Source: Hortaea werneckii (Eukaryota > Ascomycota > Dothideomycetes > Mycosphaerellales > Teratosphaeriaceae). Taken from it: a stretch of DNA of 64,000 nucleotides. Position numbers and translations under genes: made by a program. The first letter of the stretch is position 1. The number at the start of each line of letters is the position of its first letter. The notes below the pieces were generated by a model. That model had not been told where the DNA came from. It saw nothing but the letters and a program-made list of their open reading frames with translations, and ran no database searches. Of the stretch, positions 1 to 10,651 are shown one piece after another. The DNA is taken from contig JBAOKB010000181.1 of NCBI GenBank assembly GCA_037044905.1, forward strand, positions 62,001 to 126,000, in the 5' to 3' direction.

Positions 1-2266
1 ATCCATGATGTTGAGGTGCACATCCACGAAATGCACGTTGAGGCGCAGCCAAACGAGCCGCTGCCTTTCACTGTCCATGAAGCCGAAGTTACCAAGGCCG
101 AGGCTGATCAGGAAGGTGACACTCGTCACCGTGTCTCTGACCGAGCTCGCCAGAGCAACCGCATCATCGACCTGCGCACCACGACTTCGCAGGCAATCTT
201 CAAGGTCCAATCCGGCATCTGCCAGATGTTCCGCCACCATCTGGACTCGCTAGGCTTCATTGAAATCCACACTCCTAAGTTGCAGGGCGTAGCATCTGAA
301 TCTGGCGCTAGTGTGTTCAAATTGGACTACTTTGGCCGTCCGGCGTTCCTTGCGCAATCGCCACAGTTGGGCAAGCAGATGGCTATCGCTGCTGACATGA
401 GGCGTGTCATGGAGATTGGTCCTGTCTTCCGTGCTGAGAACAGCAACACGCACAGACATTTGACGGAGTTCACTGGTCTGGATTTGGAGATGGCAATTGA
501 GACGCACTACCACGAGCTGCTGCGTGTGCTTGACAGCACTTTCAAAGCTATCTTTGAGTATATCTACACAAAGTACAGACCCGAGGTGGAGGTGGTCAAG
601 CGTCAGTTTCCCAGCGAGGATCTTGTATGGCTTGATGAGACCCCGATCATTCCATTTGCGGAGGCAATCCGTATGCTGAACGAGTCTGGCCACCGCGACG
701 AGAACGGTAACATGCTGGATGAGAACGAAGACATGGGAACCAAGGACGAGATTGCCCTTGGTGCTGTGATCAAGGAGAAGTTGAAGACCGACTATTACAT
801 TCTGGACAAGTTCCCAACCTCAGCTAGACCTTTCTATGCCATGGCTGACCCGGAGAGACCTGAGGTCACCAACTCGTTTGATATCTTTGTCCGCGGACAG
901 GAGATCCTGTCGGGTGGTCAACGTATTCACGATGCACCGACTTTGATTGCCAAGATGCAATCTATGAAGATGAAGCCAGAGACCATGGAAGAGTACATGA
1001 GTGGGTTTGAATGGGGTGCGCCGCCTCACGGAGGCGGAGGTATCGGCTTAGAACGTATTCTGATGCTGATGCTGAAGCTTGGCGACATCAGACATGCATC
1101 TATGTTCGCTAGAGATCCGCGCTCACTTCCGTACAAGCCTCCGGTCAAAGAACTCCGCCACCCTGAAGCAAGCACCATGCACCCGCCGTGGGCTGGCAGA
1201 GATCGTGCTGCCGCTGGTATTGAGTTCCAGCCACTGGAGAAGCTGATTGCCAACTACGGTGATGCTTCGAACACGTCATGGCTCGAGCCCAAGTTCGAAA
1301 TCTGGCGTGACGAGAACACGGGCGCTGCAATTGGGTATGTGCCTCACCAGGGCTTTGCAATCACTGTTGGCGATCCGCTTTGTCACACCTCGCAGTACGC
1401 CAAGGCTGTTGGCGGATATCTCCGTTACGTCAAGAAGGAGCGCCACCTGAAGCCATTGTGGTTACTCTGCGGTTCAGCTGCCGAAGAAACGCTGGCAAAC
1501 AAGTTCGACTGGCGTACGTTCTCTGTCGCCGCGGAGCAGCGTGTTGATCCCAACAACAACCCGGCTGCGCTTGACAAGGAAGTTGAGCGTAAGTGCCGTC
1601 ACGCCGAGAAAGAGGGCGTCAAGATCCACGACATCCCAATTGGCGAGCCGGTGTCTCAGGAAATCAAGGAAAAGGTTGACAAGCGGGTGCAAGATTGGCT
1701 GCACAACCGAAAGGGCAAGCAAGTCCATCTTACGGACGTGCATCCTTGGCAGGACATGCCGCATAGGCAGTACCACTACGCCACCACCAAGGAAGGCGAG
1801 ATCTGCTGTCTTGTCATCCTGGCGCAGATTTCGCCCGACCACGGCTGGCAGGTCAAGTTCGCCCTTGACTTCCCCGGCGCCCCATCTGGCGCTATCGAAC
1901 TGCTGGTCCTTCACTCTTTGAAGGCCATCGCGTTGACAGGCGCTACGACTGCGACCTTCGGCGGTGGTGCCAGCAATACCTTCCGTGTCGGACACAACTT
2001 GAAGGGCACTAGGGTCAAGGTGCTCACTAAGGCGTACCACGCCATCGCCAACGAGCTGAAGTTAACCAACAAGAGCGAGTTCAGAGAGAAGCTGGGAGCG
2101 ACGGAGGATCCGATCTATGGTGAGTTTCTTTCCAAGCCAGCAATAACATGAATACCTTGCTAACGGGTTGTTTCTAGTCTGCTATCCACCGCACGGCCTC
2201 GGTCCAAGCGGCGTCCGCGCCATCCTGTCCTTCTTCGAAGACGAGGACGACGGCGGCAAGGTGTAG
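1..2266 (+). CDS. erdS: Ergosteryl-3-beta-O-aspartate synthase ErdS (AspRS-DUF2156 fusion), 5' partial
   Basis: The gene enters from the left edge in frame 1, so the N-terminus and most of the anticodon-binding domain are missing. Visible first is a class II aspartyl-tRNA synthetase core: flipping loop and substrate region at about 300-400, motif 2 (FRAENS, followed by HLTEF) near 430-475, and motif 3 (GGGIGLERI) near 1036-1065. After a short linker near 1180-1210 comes a DUF2156 (GNAT-fold aminoacyl-transferase) domain of about 350 residues. In fungi this fusion is ErdS, which charges tRNA-Asp and then moves Asp onto the 3-OH of ergosterol. The last intron is 2120-2177 (GTGAGT to TAG, 58 nt). 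It joins EDPIY to a final exon (2178-2266) encoding CYPPHGLGPSG and an acidic tail, ending at TAG. The identification rests on the domain fusion; a plain cytosolic AspRS would stop soon after motif 3. An open frame continues past the stop (see the next feature). Confidence 0.93.
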
Positions 2267-2491
2267 AATACCCGGGAATCCCTGACAGCCAACAAGAAAA
2301 TGACAACGACGTCGATGAAGTCCCTCTTTAAGCGCATCGGGACCGGCGTGAAGGTGACGAACAGCTCTTCGGGTGTCACGCCCTCGTCCTCAGGCTCAGA
2401 GTCTTCTTCTTCGATATCTCTTTCCGAAACCCCGAAAACGGGTCCGATCGGACACCGTCTCCGAACGAAGCTCTCGGGCTACGGCCTCTGA
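2267..2491 (+). other. In-frame open stretch after the erdS stop codon (possible C-terminal extension)
   Basis: Directly after the TAG at 2264-2266 the same frame stays open for 74 codons to a TGA at 2489-2491. About 70% of its codons end in G or C, which resembles the upstream coding sequence. The predicted peptide has a short basic, amphipathic start (MKSLFKRIGTGVKV) and then a Ser/Thr-rich tail. A GT-AG event from the known donor at 2120 to an AG at 2287-2288 would also enter this frame, replacing the last exon. It may equally be 3' UTR. A standalone 63-codon ORF from the ATG at 2300 is the less likely reading. Confidence 0.3.
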
Positions 2492-3772
2492 CTGACTGAA
2501 AATGGGCTGGTTGGCACATTATGGAGCTCCTCTCTTCTTTCTCCCTTATGTTAAGGCCGAGGCGTTCTTATTACGTAGCTTGTTGCTATTTTCTTGTTTA
2601 CACATCTGCCCATCTAACCAGTGACCCTACGCTTTTCTCTGCGAGCTTTTAGGCGGGCATTGGTTGAGGTGGTAGACGTGTGCGGCTTTTTGATGGACTT
2701 GTTGACGACATACCCTAGAGTCTTTTACCCACCCCATTGCGAATAAAATTGTTGCGTTGTTTTTGATTAAAAGTTTTTTTTATCAAAAACAAAAATCCTT
2801 GACTTTTCTTTCGCGTTTTGACCCTTCGCTTCTGTCCTCATGCGCGTGGTGTTTGGCATGTGGCCGCATGTCTTCAGGAATGGCCAGCGTAATCTTCTTC
2901 ACCGGCGGGGAGGGGGAGGGGAGGCGGCCAAATGAGCCTTGCTCGTCTGAATAAACCAGGCCAACTGAAACTTGCTCTGACACCCAAAGACCAACGTGCC
3001 CTGGTTCACATGAATCTGATGTCGTGAGGCCGACGTGACCCGGGGATTTTCTCTAGGGGAGATCATCTCTCATTCCCCCTCCCTTTTCCCTCCCCTCCCC
3101 TTCCCTTCCGCCCCAGCCCCACTATAGCGATGAGAGCAGAACAGGCGTGCTTTAGTATATTTTTAAATATTTTCTTTTTCAGACCGTGAAAAAAAAAAAA
3201 AGGACAAGTAATCCAAATAAGTAATGTTCTACATGCTTAGGGTCAAATGGACAGGATCAACGGAAGATCCGATCCAAAATGGACAAGGGGGGAGGGGGGG
3301 AGAAGGCACCATCTAGCTAGTATTGTTTAGGAGGATCTTCTTTGCTTTCTTCGGAGGTTTCTTCTCCACTTGGTGGGAACTTTACGGTTAAATTTGCTTT
3401 CTTCTTTTTCGTATTTGTACTTCAGATATGTGGAAATCGCAATCAGCAGTCATGAACGACTTCACCACCGTTTGTTTTCATTGCATCCCTCTCTGGGTTA
3501 GGTTTTGGGGCGGTAAGGGGGAATGTCCAGCACGGGAAGAATAACTTGCGTGGGAGAACGCTCAAGGCAGAGGGGGTTGGGGGTGAACAACATATTCGTA
3601 GACCGTCGAATAGCTTTTGACTTGAACTTTTTGCATGTCTTCTTCTGCTAATCGTGGCATTTTTTGCATTCATTCTTTACTCGGCTGCTAAGAGATATGG
3701 ACCTTCTTTTCCGAGGAAGAGCGGGAGAAAGAGGGGGAGGAAAAGAGCCCATGCTTCATAGACAAGTTTTCT
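2492..3772. other. Intergenic, erdS-cct4, no gene seen
   Basis: This is the 3' region between two converging genes. It is T/A-rich with homopolymer runs (A12 near 3191) and C/T-rich and G-rich blocks near 3060-3120 and 3285-3300. A canonical AATAAA lies at 2742-2747. The short frames here show no family resemblance and no codon bias. Confidence 0.6.
2742..2747 (+). terminator. Candidate polyadenylation signal for erdS
   Basis: AATAAA followed by T-rich sequence. It lies 476 nt after the erdS TAG, but only 251 nt after the end of the extended frame at 2491. Assignment is by position only. Confidence 0.4.
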
Positions 3773-5502
3773 CTATCGGCTAAGAGCAATGTCGTCAATG
3801 CGTAGGATCATCTTGACCGTCTCGCTCGCCAGCTCAATGGCGCTCGTGCTGACGAGCAAGGGCTGCATGACGCCCTCACCGGCCGACGCCGCCGCCGCGC
3901 CGCTGCCCGGCTGGCCGCCCTTGCCTTCCTCGCCCATGACGCCGACGCCGCCGCGCTTGATGCTGACGCCGACGTTGGACTCGCCCTTGGCGTGCCGCGC
4001 CCGCATCTCCGTCACGACGCGGATGCTGTTCAGCCCGGCGTTCTCGGCCAGCGTCACGGGCACGACTTCCAGCGCGTCGGCGTAGGCTTTCCAGCAGATG
4101 GAATCTGGGTACGCCTTGGTGGTTGCGGCCTGTGCGAGGGCGTTGGAGACGGCCATTTCGCCCGCGCCGCCACCGGGGAGGAGCGCGCGCTTCTTTACCA
4201 GACAGCGGATCACGCACATGGCGTCGTGCAGGGAGCGCTCGGCTTCGTCGAGGATCAAGGGGTTGGCGCCCCGGGCGACGATGGAGACCGTCTTGGGTGC
4301 CGTGGCCGGGTTCGGGAGTTTCACCCCGGACACCCGGGTATACCGTGCGCCTAGGGAGGAGACTTCCTCGACGAGGTCGGCCGAGCCGAGCTTGTCCTCG
4401 GTGAAGGAGTCGATGTCGGCGATCGGTTTGCAGCCCGTGGACTTGCAGATAAATTCGACCTCGTCACGCTCGATGTCCTTGACTACTAGGATGCCCAGCT
4501 TGTAGAGGAAGTGCAGACTCAGGTCGTTCACGGCATCGCGCAGGATGCTCTTCTGGATGAGCAGAACATTGCACTTGGCCTTCTTGATCTTCTTGGCCAT
4601 GTTGAGCAGGTAGGTGCGCTCTTCTTTCAGGATCTTGTCCATCTGGCGGTAGTCGTTGACGATGATCTGGTTCTCCATGTCGGGCTTCGGCGGGCTCAAC
4701 TGGAATTGGATCAATCCTATCCGCGCCTTCTCAATGCGTGTCGGGCCCCCTGCGCTCTTGACCGCTTGCTGGTTGAGCACCAGACCGTCTATGAGTTCGG
4801 AGTCGTCAATCACACCGCCGGGCTTCTTCAGGATGCGCACATTGCGCAGGTCGACGTTTTCGGCGTTTTGTGGGTTGATGGTCTTCAGCACGGCGTCGAC
4901 GGCCATGGGGGCGAGCTTGGGCTCCTGCGAAACAATCTTGGAAGAAAGAGAGGTCGATGCGGCCTTGAGGAGGGTCTGGCGCTCGGCGAGGTTGATCGGG
5001 GTGCTTATGCTTTCGAGCGTCTGCACGGCGTGGGCGGAGGCTCGTTGGAAGGACTCGGAGATGGTGGTTGGGTGCAAGCCTTTGCTCAGCAATCGCTCGG
5101 CGGCTCCGAGGAGGGCTCCAGCGATGACAACGACAGAGGTGGTGCCGTCTCCGGCTTCGATGTCCTGGGCGTTGGCCAGGTCGACAAGCATCTTGGCCGA
5201 GGGATGCATGACGGACATGTCCCTCAGCATCGTGTTACCATCGTTGGTGATGATGGTCTCGCCCTTGCCGGTCTGGATCATCTTGTCCATGCCACGGGGG
5301 CCGAGCGAGGTGCGGATGGCATCGGCTACTGCTCGTGCGGCGGTGATGTTGGCTGTTCTGACCTAATGATCCGATCAGCTCTTGTCTTTTCTTGTGTTCC
5401 CTCCGTCACCTGTCGTTGACCAGCCATTGTACATACCGCCTGGGGTTTCTCCTTGTCCTTGAAGGCATTGTTGCCTGCGTTTGCTGGGGCGCCTTGCGCC
5501 AT
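3773..5502 (-). CDS. cct4: T-complex protein 1 subunit delta (CCT4)
   Basis: Subunit delta of the cytosolic group II chaperonin TRiC/CCT, which folds actin, tubulin and other proteins in an ATP-driven double ring. Two exons: 5502-5437 (22 codons) and 5362-3773, separated by a 74-nt intron (GTATGT to TAG) in phase 0, giving 551 residues. The splice joins KPQA to VRTANI and restores the conserved start of the equatorial domain (TSLGPRGMDKM). The ATP-binding motif GDGTTS is at residues 93-98, and the C-terminal equatorial signature (ENAGLNSI, then STSAIELASETV) is present. Just before that last motif is a Gly/Ala-rich insertion that, from memory, is longer than usual for the family. It is divergent from rpt1, another proteostasis gene. 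A 302-codon open frame on the opposite strand is a mirror of the codon bias. Confidence 0.96.
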
Positions 5503-6048
5503 GTTCACTGCTGTTGGATCGGGTCCAACTGTTTCCACCTTGTTGTTTCTCGTTCGCTCAACTCCGGCTCGGCAGATGAATTCTCAAGGGAGCCGGCGAT
5601 GCCACTCTCTAATATGAGAGACGGGGTTGCGGTCTCAGAATTTGGTATGTCGTCGCCCTTCAATCCTCCGCTATCTGGGACACGCGCTTTTGGAGTACCT
5701 ACGCAGGCGAGATAGGGTAGTCCCTCAGTAGCTCTCAAGTTTCGTTCTCTGTCGCGTGGGATGTGACGCACGGACCATCTATCAGCAGCATCGGCGTCGG
5801 AGCTTACAGTCGTCATGTCCGCGATGCCTTCACCTCTCGCCTGGACACTCTCCATCAACACATGCAATCTGCCTATCCACCACCCCATCCTCCCACCCCC
5901 ACACCACATTACCTCGCCATCAGCTTGTCTGTCGCATATCTCGCGACCCGCCATACCATTCGCCACTCCCCCAGACCCAACGTCTCGATACCGACCCGCA
6001 GCGAGCACCGTCTTCACCAGTAGCCACTGAGCTACATCCACCTCCAAC
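5503..6048. promoter_or_regulatory. Shared divergent promoter region of cct4 and rpt1
   Basis: 546 bp lie between the two start codons. The half nearer rpt1 is a C/A-rich, T-poor leader (about 5875-6045), typical of a fungal 5' UTR. I did not find a clear heat-shock element or a yeast-type proteasome box (GGTGGCAAA). A minus-strand frame stays open through the whole stretch but looks like chance. Confidence 0.55.
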
Positions 6049-7439
6049 ATGCCTTCGGCAACCGGCCAGAACTGGGAAAAATACCAGAAGAAATTCGATG
6101 ATGAGGAGAAGGAAGAGAAGAAGATTGCGCCGCTATCAGATGAGTATGTCATTGACCATCCATTCATGATCCGCGAGCACACAACGCGCAGGCTAACCTC
6201 GCTGCAACTTGTAGGGACATCCAAGTCCTCAAGACCTACAACTCCGCCCCATATGCCGACGCCCTTAAAAACCTCGAGAAGATGATCAACGAGAAGCAAA
6301 CCGCCGTCAACGAAAAGATTGGCGTCAAAGAGTCCGACACGGGTCTGGCGCCACCACATCTCTGGGATATCGCCGCCGATCGCCAACGCATGAGCGAAGA
6401 GCAGCCGCTCCAGGTCTCCCGCTGCACTAAGATAATACCCGATGAGAAGGACAGCGAGAAGAGCAAGTACGTCATCAACGTCAAGCAGATTGCCAAGTTC
6501 GTCGTGAACCTGGGCGAGCGAGTGAGTCCAACGGATATTGAGGAGGGGATGCGGGTAGGCGTGGACCGGAACAAATACCAGATCATGCTGCCTCTGCCGC
6601 CCAAGATCGACCCCAGCGTGACCATGATGACGGTGGAAGATAAGCCTGACGTAACGTACGGCGATGTCGGTGGGTGCAAAGAACAGATTGAGAAGCTGCG
6701 GGAAGTAGTCGAGATGCCTCTCCTCAGCCCTGAACGCTTCGTCAACCTCGGCATCGACCCACCTAAGGGCGCCCTGCTCTACGGACCACCCGGAACCGGC
6801 AAGACGCTCTGCGCACGAGCCGTCGCCAACCGAACCGACGCAACCTTCATCCGAGTCATCGGCTCGGAACTCGTGCAAAAGTACGTCGGCGAAGGCGCAC
6901 GCATGGTGCGCGAGCTCTTCGAGATGGCCCGGACGAAGAAAGCGTGCATCATCTTCTTCGACGAGATCGACGCCGTGGGCGGGGCCCGCTTCGACGACGG
7001 CGCCGGCGGCGACAACGAGGTCCAGCGCACCATGCTCGAACTCATCACGCAGCTCGACGGCTTCGACAGCCGCGGCAACATCAAGGTCATGTTCGCCACC
7101 AACCGGCCCTCCACCCTCGACCCGGCCCTGATGCGTCCGGGGCGTATCGACCGGAAAATCGAATTCTCCCTCCCGGACACCGAGGGTCGGGCCAATATCC
7201 TCCGGATCCACGCCAAGAGCATGTCCGTTGAGCGCGATATCCGATGGGAGTTGATTTCCCGTCTGTGTCCTAACTCTACGGGTGCGGAACTCCGCGCTGT
7301 CGCCACAGAGGCGGGCATGTTCGCTATCCGTGCTAGGAAGAAGGTCGCGAGCGAGAAGGACTTTTTGAGTGCGGTCGAGAAGGTGATTCGGGGCGGGATG
7401 AAGTTTAACTCTACTGCCGCTTATGCGCAGTACAACTAG
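6049..7439 (+). CDS. rpt1: 26S proteasome regulatory subunit 7 (RPT1)
   Basis: One of six AAA ATPases in the base ring of the 19S regulatory particle, which unfolds ubiquitinated substrates and feeds them into the 20S core. Exons 6049-6143 and 6215-7439 are separated by a 71-nt intron (GTATGT, branch-like GCTAACC, TAG). The split codon gives Glu in SDEDIQVLKTYN. The product is 439 residues, the normal size. After a charged N-terminal region and an OB-type segment (to about 190), the AAA module shows Walker A GPPGTGKT at about residue 222 and Walker B IIFFDEID at about residue 277, followed by Arg-finger and sensor sequences. The protein ends in AQYN, as expected for Rpt1, which lacks the gate-opening HbYX tail of Rpt2, Rpt3 and Rpt5. 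A 568-codon antisense frame overlaps it and is judged spurious. Confidence 0.97.
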
Positions 7440-8017
7440 GGAAGGTTCATGTGGGAGAACGTTCTACTGGTGGAGGTTGGTAGGACGTTGGAAGCATCGT
7501 GACAATGAGCGTGTCAGAAGGAGATGAGATGGGCTGGGGTTGTACGATGTGCTATTGTAGAGCAAGGGGAGGAGGTGTCAGCGCGGCGAAATATCTCTTT
7601 TTTTCTCTTCAGCGATTGAAAGGCTAGCATCGCGCTGAAAGGCTAGACGGGTGCGTTCTATCTGCGCGTGTACGAATATGATCTCTTCCTAAATGGGAGA
7701 ATGTTGAATAATCCGTCGGGAGAAAATATCCTTCGGGATGGATTTCTGCACATTTACCCCTTAAACGGTCTTATTAACATGGACGCCTTTCCTTCCCTCC
7801 CCTTCGCCCTTAAAAGCTAATCCTTGATTATCTTACACGGGTTTGTAGGTACATATGTATCATTGTCCCCCTTTCCCCTCACCCTTCCTCCCATATTTGA
7901 AGAAAAGACACCCAAACGCCACGCTCAGAATTAGGCGGGAAACGAAAAAAAAAATGAAATTTTCCCCGTTCGGATCTCTTCATCCGAAGCCATCACGCAA
8001 AAGCATGAAACATGACT
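7440..8017. other. Intergenic, converging 3' ends of rpt1 and rad17
   Basis: 578 bp of 3' flanking sequence with T-rich tracts (about 7590-7610 and 7780-7810) and an A-rich run near 7940-7955. No coding frame with bias or family resemblance was found. Confidence 0.6.
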
Positions 8018-10651
8018 TCAATCCTCAATATCATCCTCCTCCAAAACAAGCCTCTCCACGCTCGTCTCGACCGGGATCATCAACCCGCCTCCCTCCGTCT
8101 CCGCCCCTCCTCCCTCTTTTCTACCTCTCCCCGCACTCCCTTTCATCGCTTTCGTCCTTAGGGATCGGTTCTCCTCCTCAGCAGCAGCAGGTTTATCCGT
8201 ACTCCAGGTCTCAGACGGCGGAGGTTGTCCTGGTCCTTCTTCCACGTCTTCATCGTCGTCTTCGTTGGTGTTGAGGGGTCCGTGGCCCCGGATTCGAGTT
8301 ACCAGGTTTAGTTGCTCGAGGAGTGGTGAAGATGAGGAGGAGACGGTAGTTGGGTGCTTCGCTCCGCTTAGCGATAAGGCCATGTAGGGAAGACGTTCTA
8401 GTAGGGCTTCGGACTTCGTGATGGTTGGTGGCGGGTTGGACGTTGTGTGCTCTTGAGATTGATGGGTAAAAGGTACTTTGCTCTCAGGAGTGGTCGCCGC
8501 TGGGTTGCGTTGCCAACTTTCAACGCCCGAGGGCTTTGATTGGGAAGGAAGGGAAGGTTGGTGAGCGAAACCTCCGCTTTGTAAACGAGCCGTGAGCATC
8601 TCGAGTAGACTCCCCACCTCTTCCCTCTCTCTCCAGAGTTTGAGCGAGGTGGGGTAGAACATGCGATAGGCATCGCCTTTGCTGCTGCTTCCTGGAGGTG
8701 GAGCGCGATGGACAGGACATGGCAGATTGAACAGAATTCCGCGAGTGGCCACCTGGAATGCCATCTCGTCTTGTCGTAGATTGTCCATTGCCGAGCTGGC
8801 ATAGGCTCTTGTGCCGAGCGAAAACCTATCTACGGAGAGCAGGTCGGCGTCGGAAATGCTGTCAATGCATCCATTTATGCTGTCTAGCGCTTCCTCAGAG
8901 GATGGGCAGCAACACGAAAGGGCGTAGTTCTCATGCATAGCAGCAACGAATGTCGGCGTATCTGTACCCAGCTCGTCAATCAAAAGATCCAGATCGTTTT
9001 CTGGTACCTGCGTGCGCCGATGTTGGGGCAACCAGGTAGGAGGCTGAGCTGTTCCATCTCCAGCGGGAGGATTGACACGCTTATTGTAAATCACCTTTCC
9101 AACAGCATGAAAAATCCCCAAAGTACTTTCTCGATTGCTGATAAGCTTCAAAGCCTCTTCCTCTGCTTTCGTCATGGGTGGATCAGTTTTGGCCTTCTTG
9201 CCTTTCGTGAAGGTGATGCGAGACGACCAGGTGTCGCCATCATCGCCCCTAAGGCATAGAAATTCCAATGAAGAGATTGCGCTTCGTATATCGCCCGCTT
9301 CAGCCAAATGTTTGAGAACCTGCGGGCCAGGGGCTTTCCGCCGGCCGGATTTTCTCGCTTCTTTGACAATCACGCCGTCCAATGACTTGTGTAGGATAGT
9401 TGGCGCTACCGGATTGAATTCGATCAAATCGACGAACGGGTGATTGATGAGTTCAGGACCAAGCAAGCGATGTGCTGTAAAGCTATCGGCTGCTGCAGTG
9501 TTTGTGGAGAGCAGGGTCTCTGAGATGATCATTACGACAGGAGTGGCGCATCCCTCACGTGCCGGAGGTGCTGAAACGTATTGCAGGATCGTCGATCGGA
9601 ATGATTGTAGCGTTGTTGACGCGCGTGAGAAGGTATTTGGGAACTCTTCTACGAGGAGAAGCTGCCGCTGATCGCTCGGGACTGGATGGGACTTTACAGC
9701 ATCTACACTTGGAACGACATCGCTTTTGCCAATCTCAGTAGATAACGTCAAGCCTGTCGAAGCACCAGCACGCCGTACGAAATCGTCGAATTGCGCCGCG
9801 GTCGACTGGCTATTCTCTGACGGAAATTCCGTCACTGCGGGATTGTGCCATTCAGAGATATCAAGGCCCATGTCTTTGGCCAACAAACCAATCGTAGTCG
9901 TCTTTCCAGTTCCTGCGGCGCCCTTGAGAACGAGAACCTTCTGCCGCCTCCCATGGAGGGTGCTTTCAAGCCATTGCCGTACATCGGTTACCTTGCGCTT
10001 ATGCACTGCGAGTTCTGAAAGATCAACCGGCGCAAATTGCTCCGTCCATGGCCGTTTGTCTTCATTGTAAATACTGAAAGACGGCGTTCGGCCACCATCG
10101 CTTGTTTTGCGAAACTTCTGGGTGGCTGGAGGTGCTAGGCTTACATTATCGCCGGAGGCTCCACTGCTCTGTGCCTTGCGTTTCCGCATTGCTAACGCAA
10201 CGCTGGATCCTTTGGAGAGGGTAAGCGATGCATTGTCGTTCTCGGATTCATCGTGAATAGCTTCGGGTTCGTCCTGTGAAATGGATTTCTCCGGGCTCGC
10301 AGAAGGTTTAATTTCTCGCTGTCTCTGAGTGGCCGCGTTGAAGAAAGAATAGATCGGCTTTTTAGCCTTGGGTTCTTCACGCTCCGTGGCTTTCGTTTTT
10401 GGCCTCGTCCGGGACTTGGCAGTACCTCGAAGTTCTGAGGACTTCTCATCTTGGTGAGTTTGTGCCGGTATCGATGCGCATTGTGACCTTGTTTTGGTCT
10501 TACTTGCGGATTTCAACTTGCCAGTCGTGCGTTTATTTGTCTGGACTTTCTCGTCATCGCTTGATGCGGCGGCTGTTGCTGGTGGAGCTGTTTCATCTTC
10601 CTCGTCCGAAGAAATAGCCACTTTCCGCCTGGAAGCCCGCGGCTGTCCCAT
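8018..10651 (-). CDS. rad17: Checkpoint clamp-loader subunit Rad17 (Rad24-type)
   Basis: Large subunit that pairs with Rfc2-5 to load the 9-1-1 clamp on damaged DNA and so activate the ATR/Mec1 checkpoint in the nucleus. Single exon, 877 residues, starting at an ATG whose upstream sequence is the shared promoter. The N-terminal 200 residues are disordered and basic, with Ser-Gln sites. The family signature TEQFAPVDLSELAVHKRKV begins at about residue 203. The P-loop GAAGTGKTTT is near residue 245 and is followed by the long clamp-loader body. The C-terminal quarter is low-complexity, with an acidic patch (NEDDDEDVEE) and Glu/Gly-rich ends. It is divergent from the AlkB-type repair gene, 334 bp away, with cell-cycle boxes between them. 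Rfc1 and Elg1 are less likely because this Rad17-type N-terminal signature is present and no BRCT domain is seen. Confidence 0.93.
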   Translation of the reverse strand: MGQPRASRRKVAISSDEEDETAPPATAAASSDDEKVQTNKRTTGKLKSASKTKTRSQCASIPAQTHQDEKSSELRGTAKSRTRPKTKATEREEPKAKKPIYSFFNAATQRQREIKPSASPEKSISQDEPEAIHDESENDNASLTLSKGSSVALAMRKRKAQSSGASGDNVSLAPPATQKFRKTSDGGRTPSFSIYNEDKRPWTEQFAPVDLSELAVHKRKVTDVRQWLESTLHGRRQKVLVLKGAAGTGKTTTIGLLAKDMGLDISEWHNPAVTEFPSENSQSTAAQFDDFVRRAGASTGLTLSTEIGKSDVVPSVDAVKSHPVPSDQRQLLLVEEFPNTFSRASTTLQSFRSTILQYVSAPPAREGCATPVVMIISETLLSTNTAAADSFTAHRLLGPELINHPFVDLIEFNPVAPTILHKSLDGVIVKEARKSGRRKAPGPQVLKHLAEAGDIRSAISSLEFLCLRGDDGDTWSSRITFTKGKKAKTDPPMTKAEEEALKLISNRESTLGIFHAVGKVIYNKRVNPPAGDGTAQPPTWLPQHRRTQVPENDLDLLIDELGTDTPTFVAAMHENYALSCCCPSSEEALDSINGCIDSISDADLLSVDRFSLGTRAYASSAMDNLRQDEMAFQVATRGILFNLPCPVHRAPPPGSSSKGDAYRMFYPTSLKLWREREEVGSLLEMLTARLQSGGFAHQPSLPSQSKPSGVESWQRNPAATTPESKVPFTHQSQEHTTSNPPPTITKSEALLERLPYMALSLSGAKHPTTVSSSSSPLLEQLNLVTRIRGHGPLNTNEDDDEDVEEGPGQPPPSETWSTDKPAAAEEENRSLRTKAMKGSAGRGRKEGGGAETEGGGLMIPVETSVERLVLEEDDIED

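Noticed and set aside
1474..2040. 188-codon minus frame opposite erdS
   Set aside because: Antisense shadow of the DUF2156 coding region.
2300..2491. Independent small gene starting at the ATG at 2300
   Set aside because: It is in frame with the preceding erdS exon and only 34 nt past its stop, so an extension of erdS or plain 3' UTR explains it better than a separate gene.
4511..5419. 302-codon plus-strand frame opposite cct4
   Set aside because: Antisense shadow of a strongly biased gene; the peptide is Gly/Val/Asp-rich and resembles no protein I know.
5505..7211. 568-codon open frame on the minus strand opposite rpt1 and its promoter
   Set aside because: It mirrors the codon bias of rpt1, which has few T/C-starting stop complements, and its peptide is rich in Val, Asp, Leu, Glu, Gly and His with no family resemblance. 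The spliced RPT1 on the plus strand is certain.
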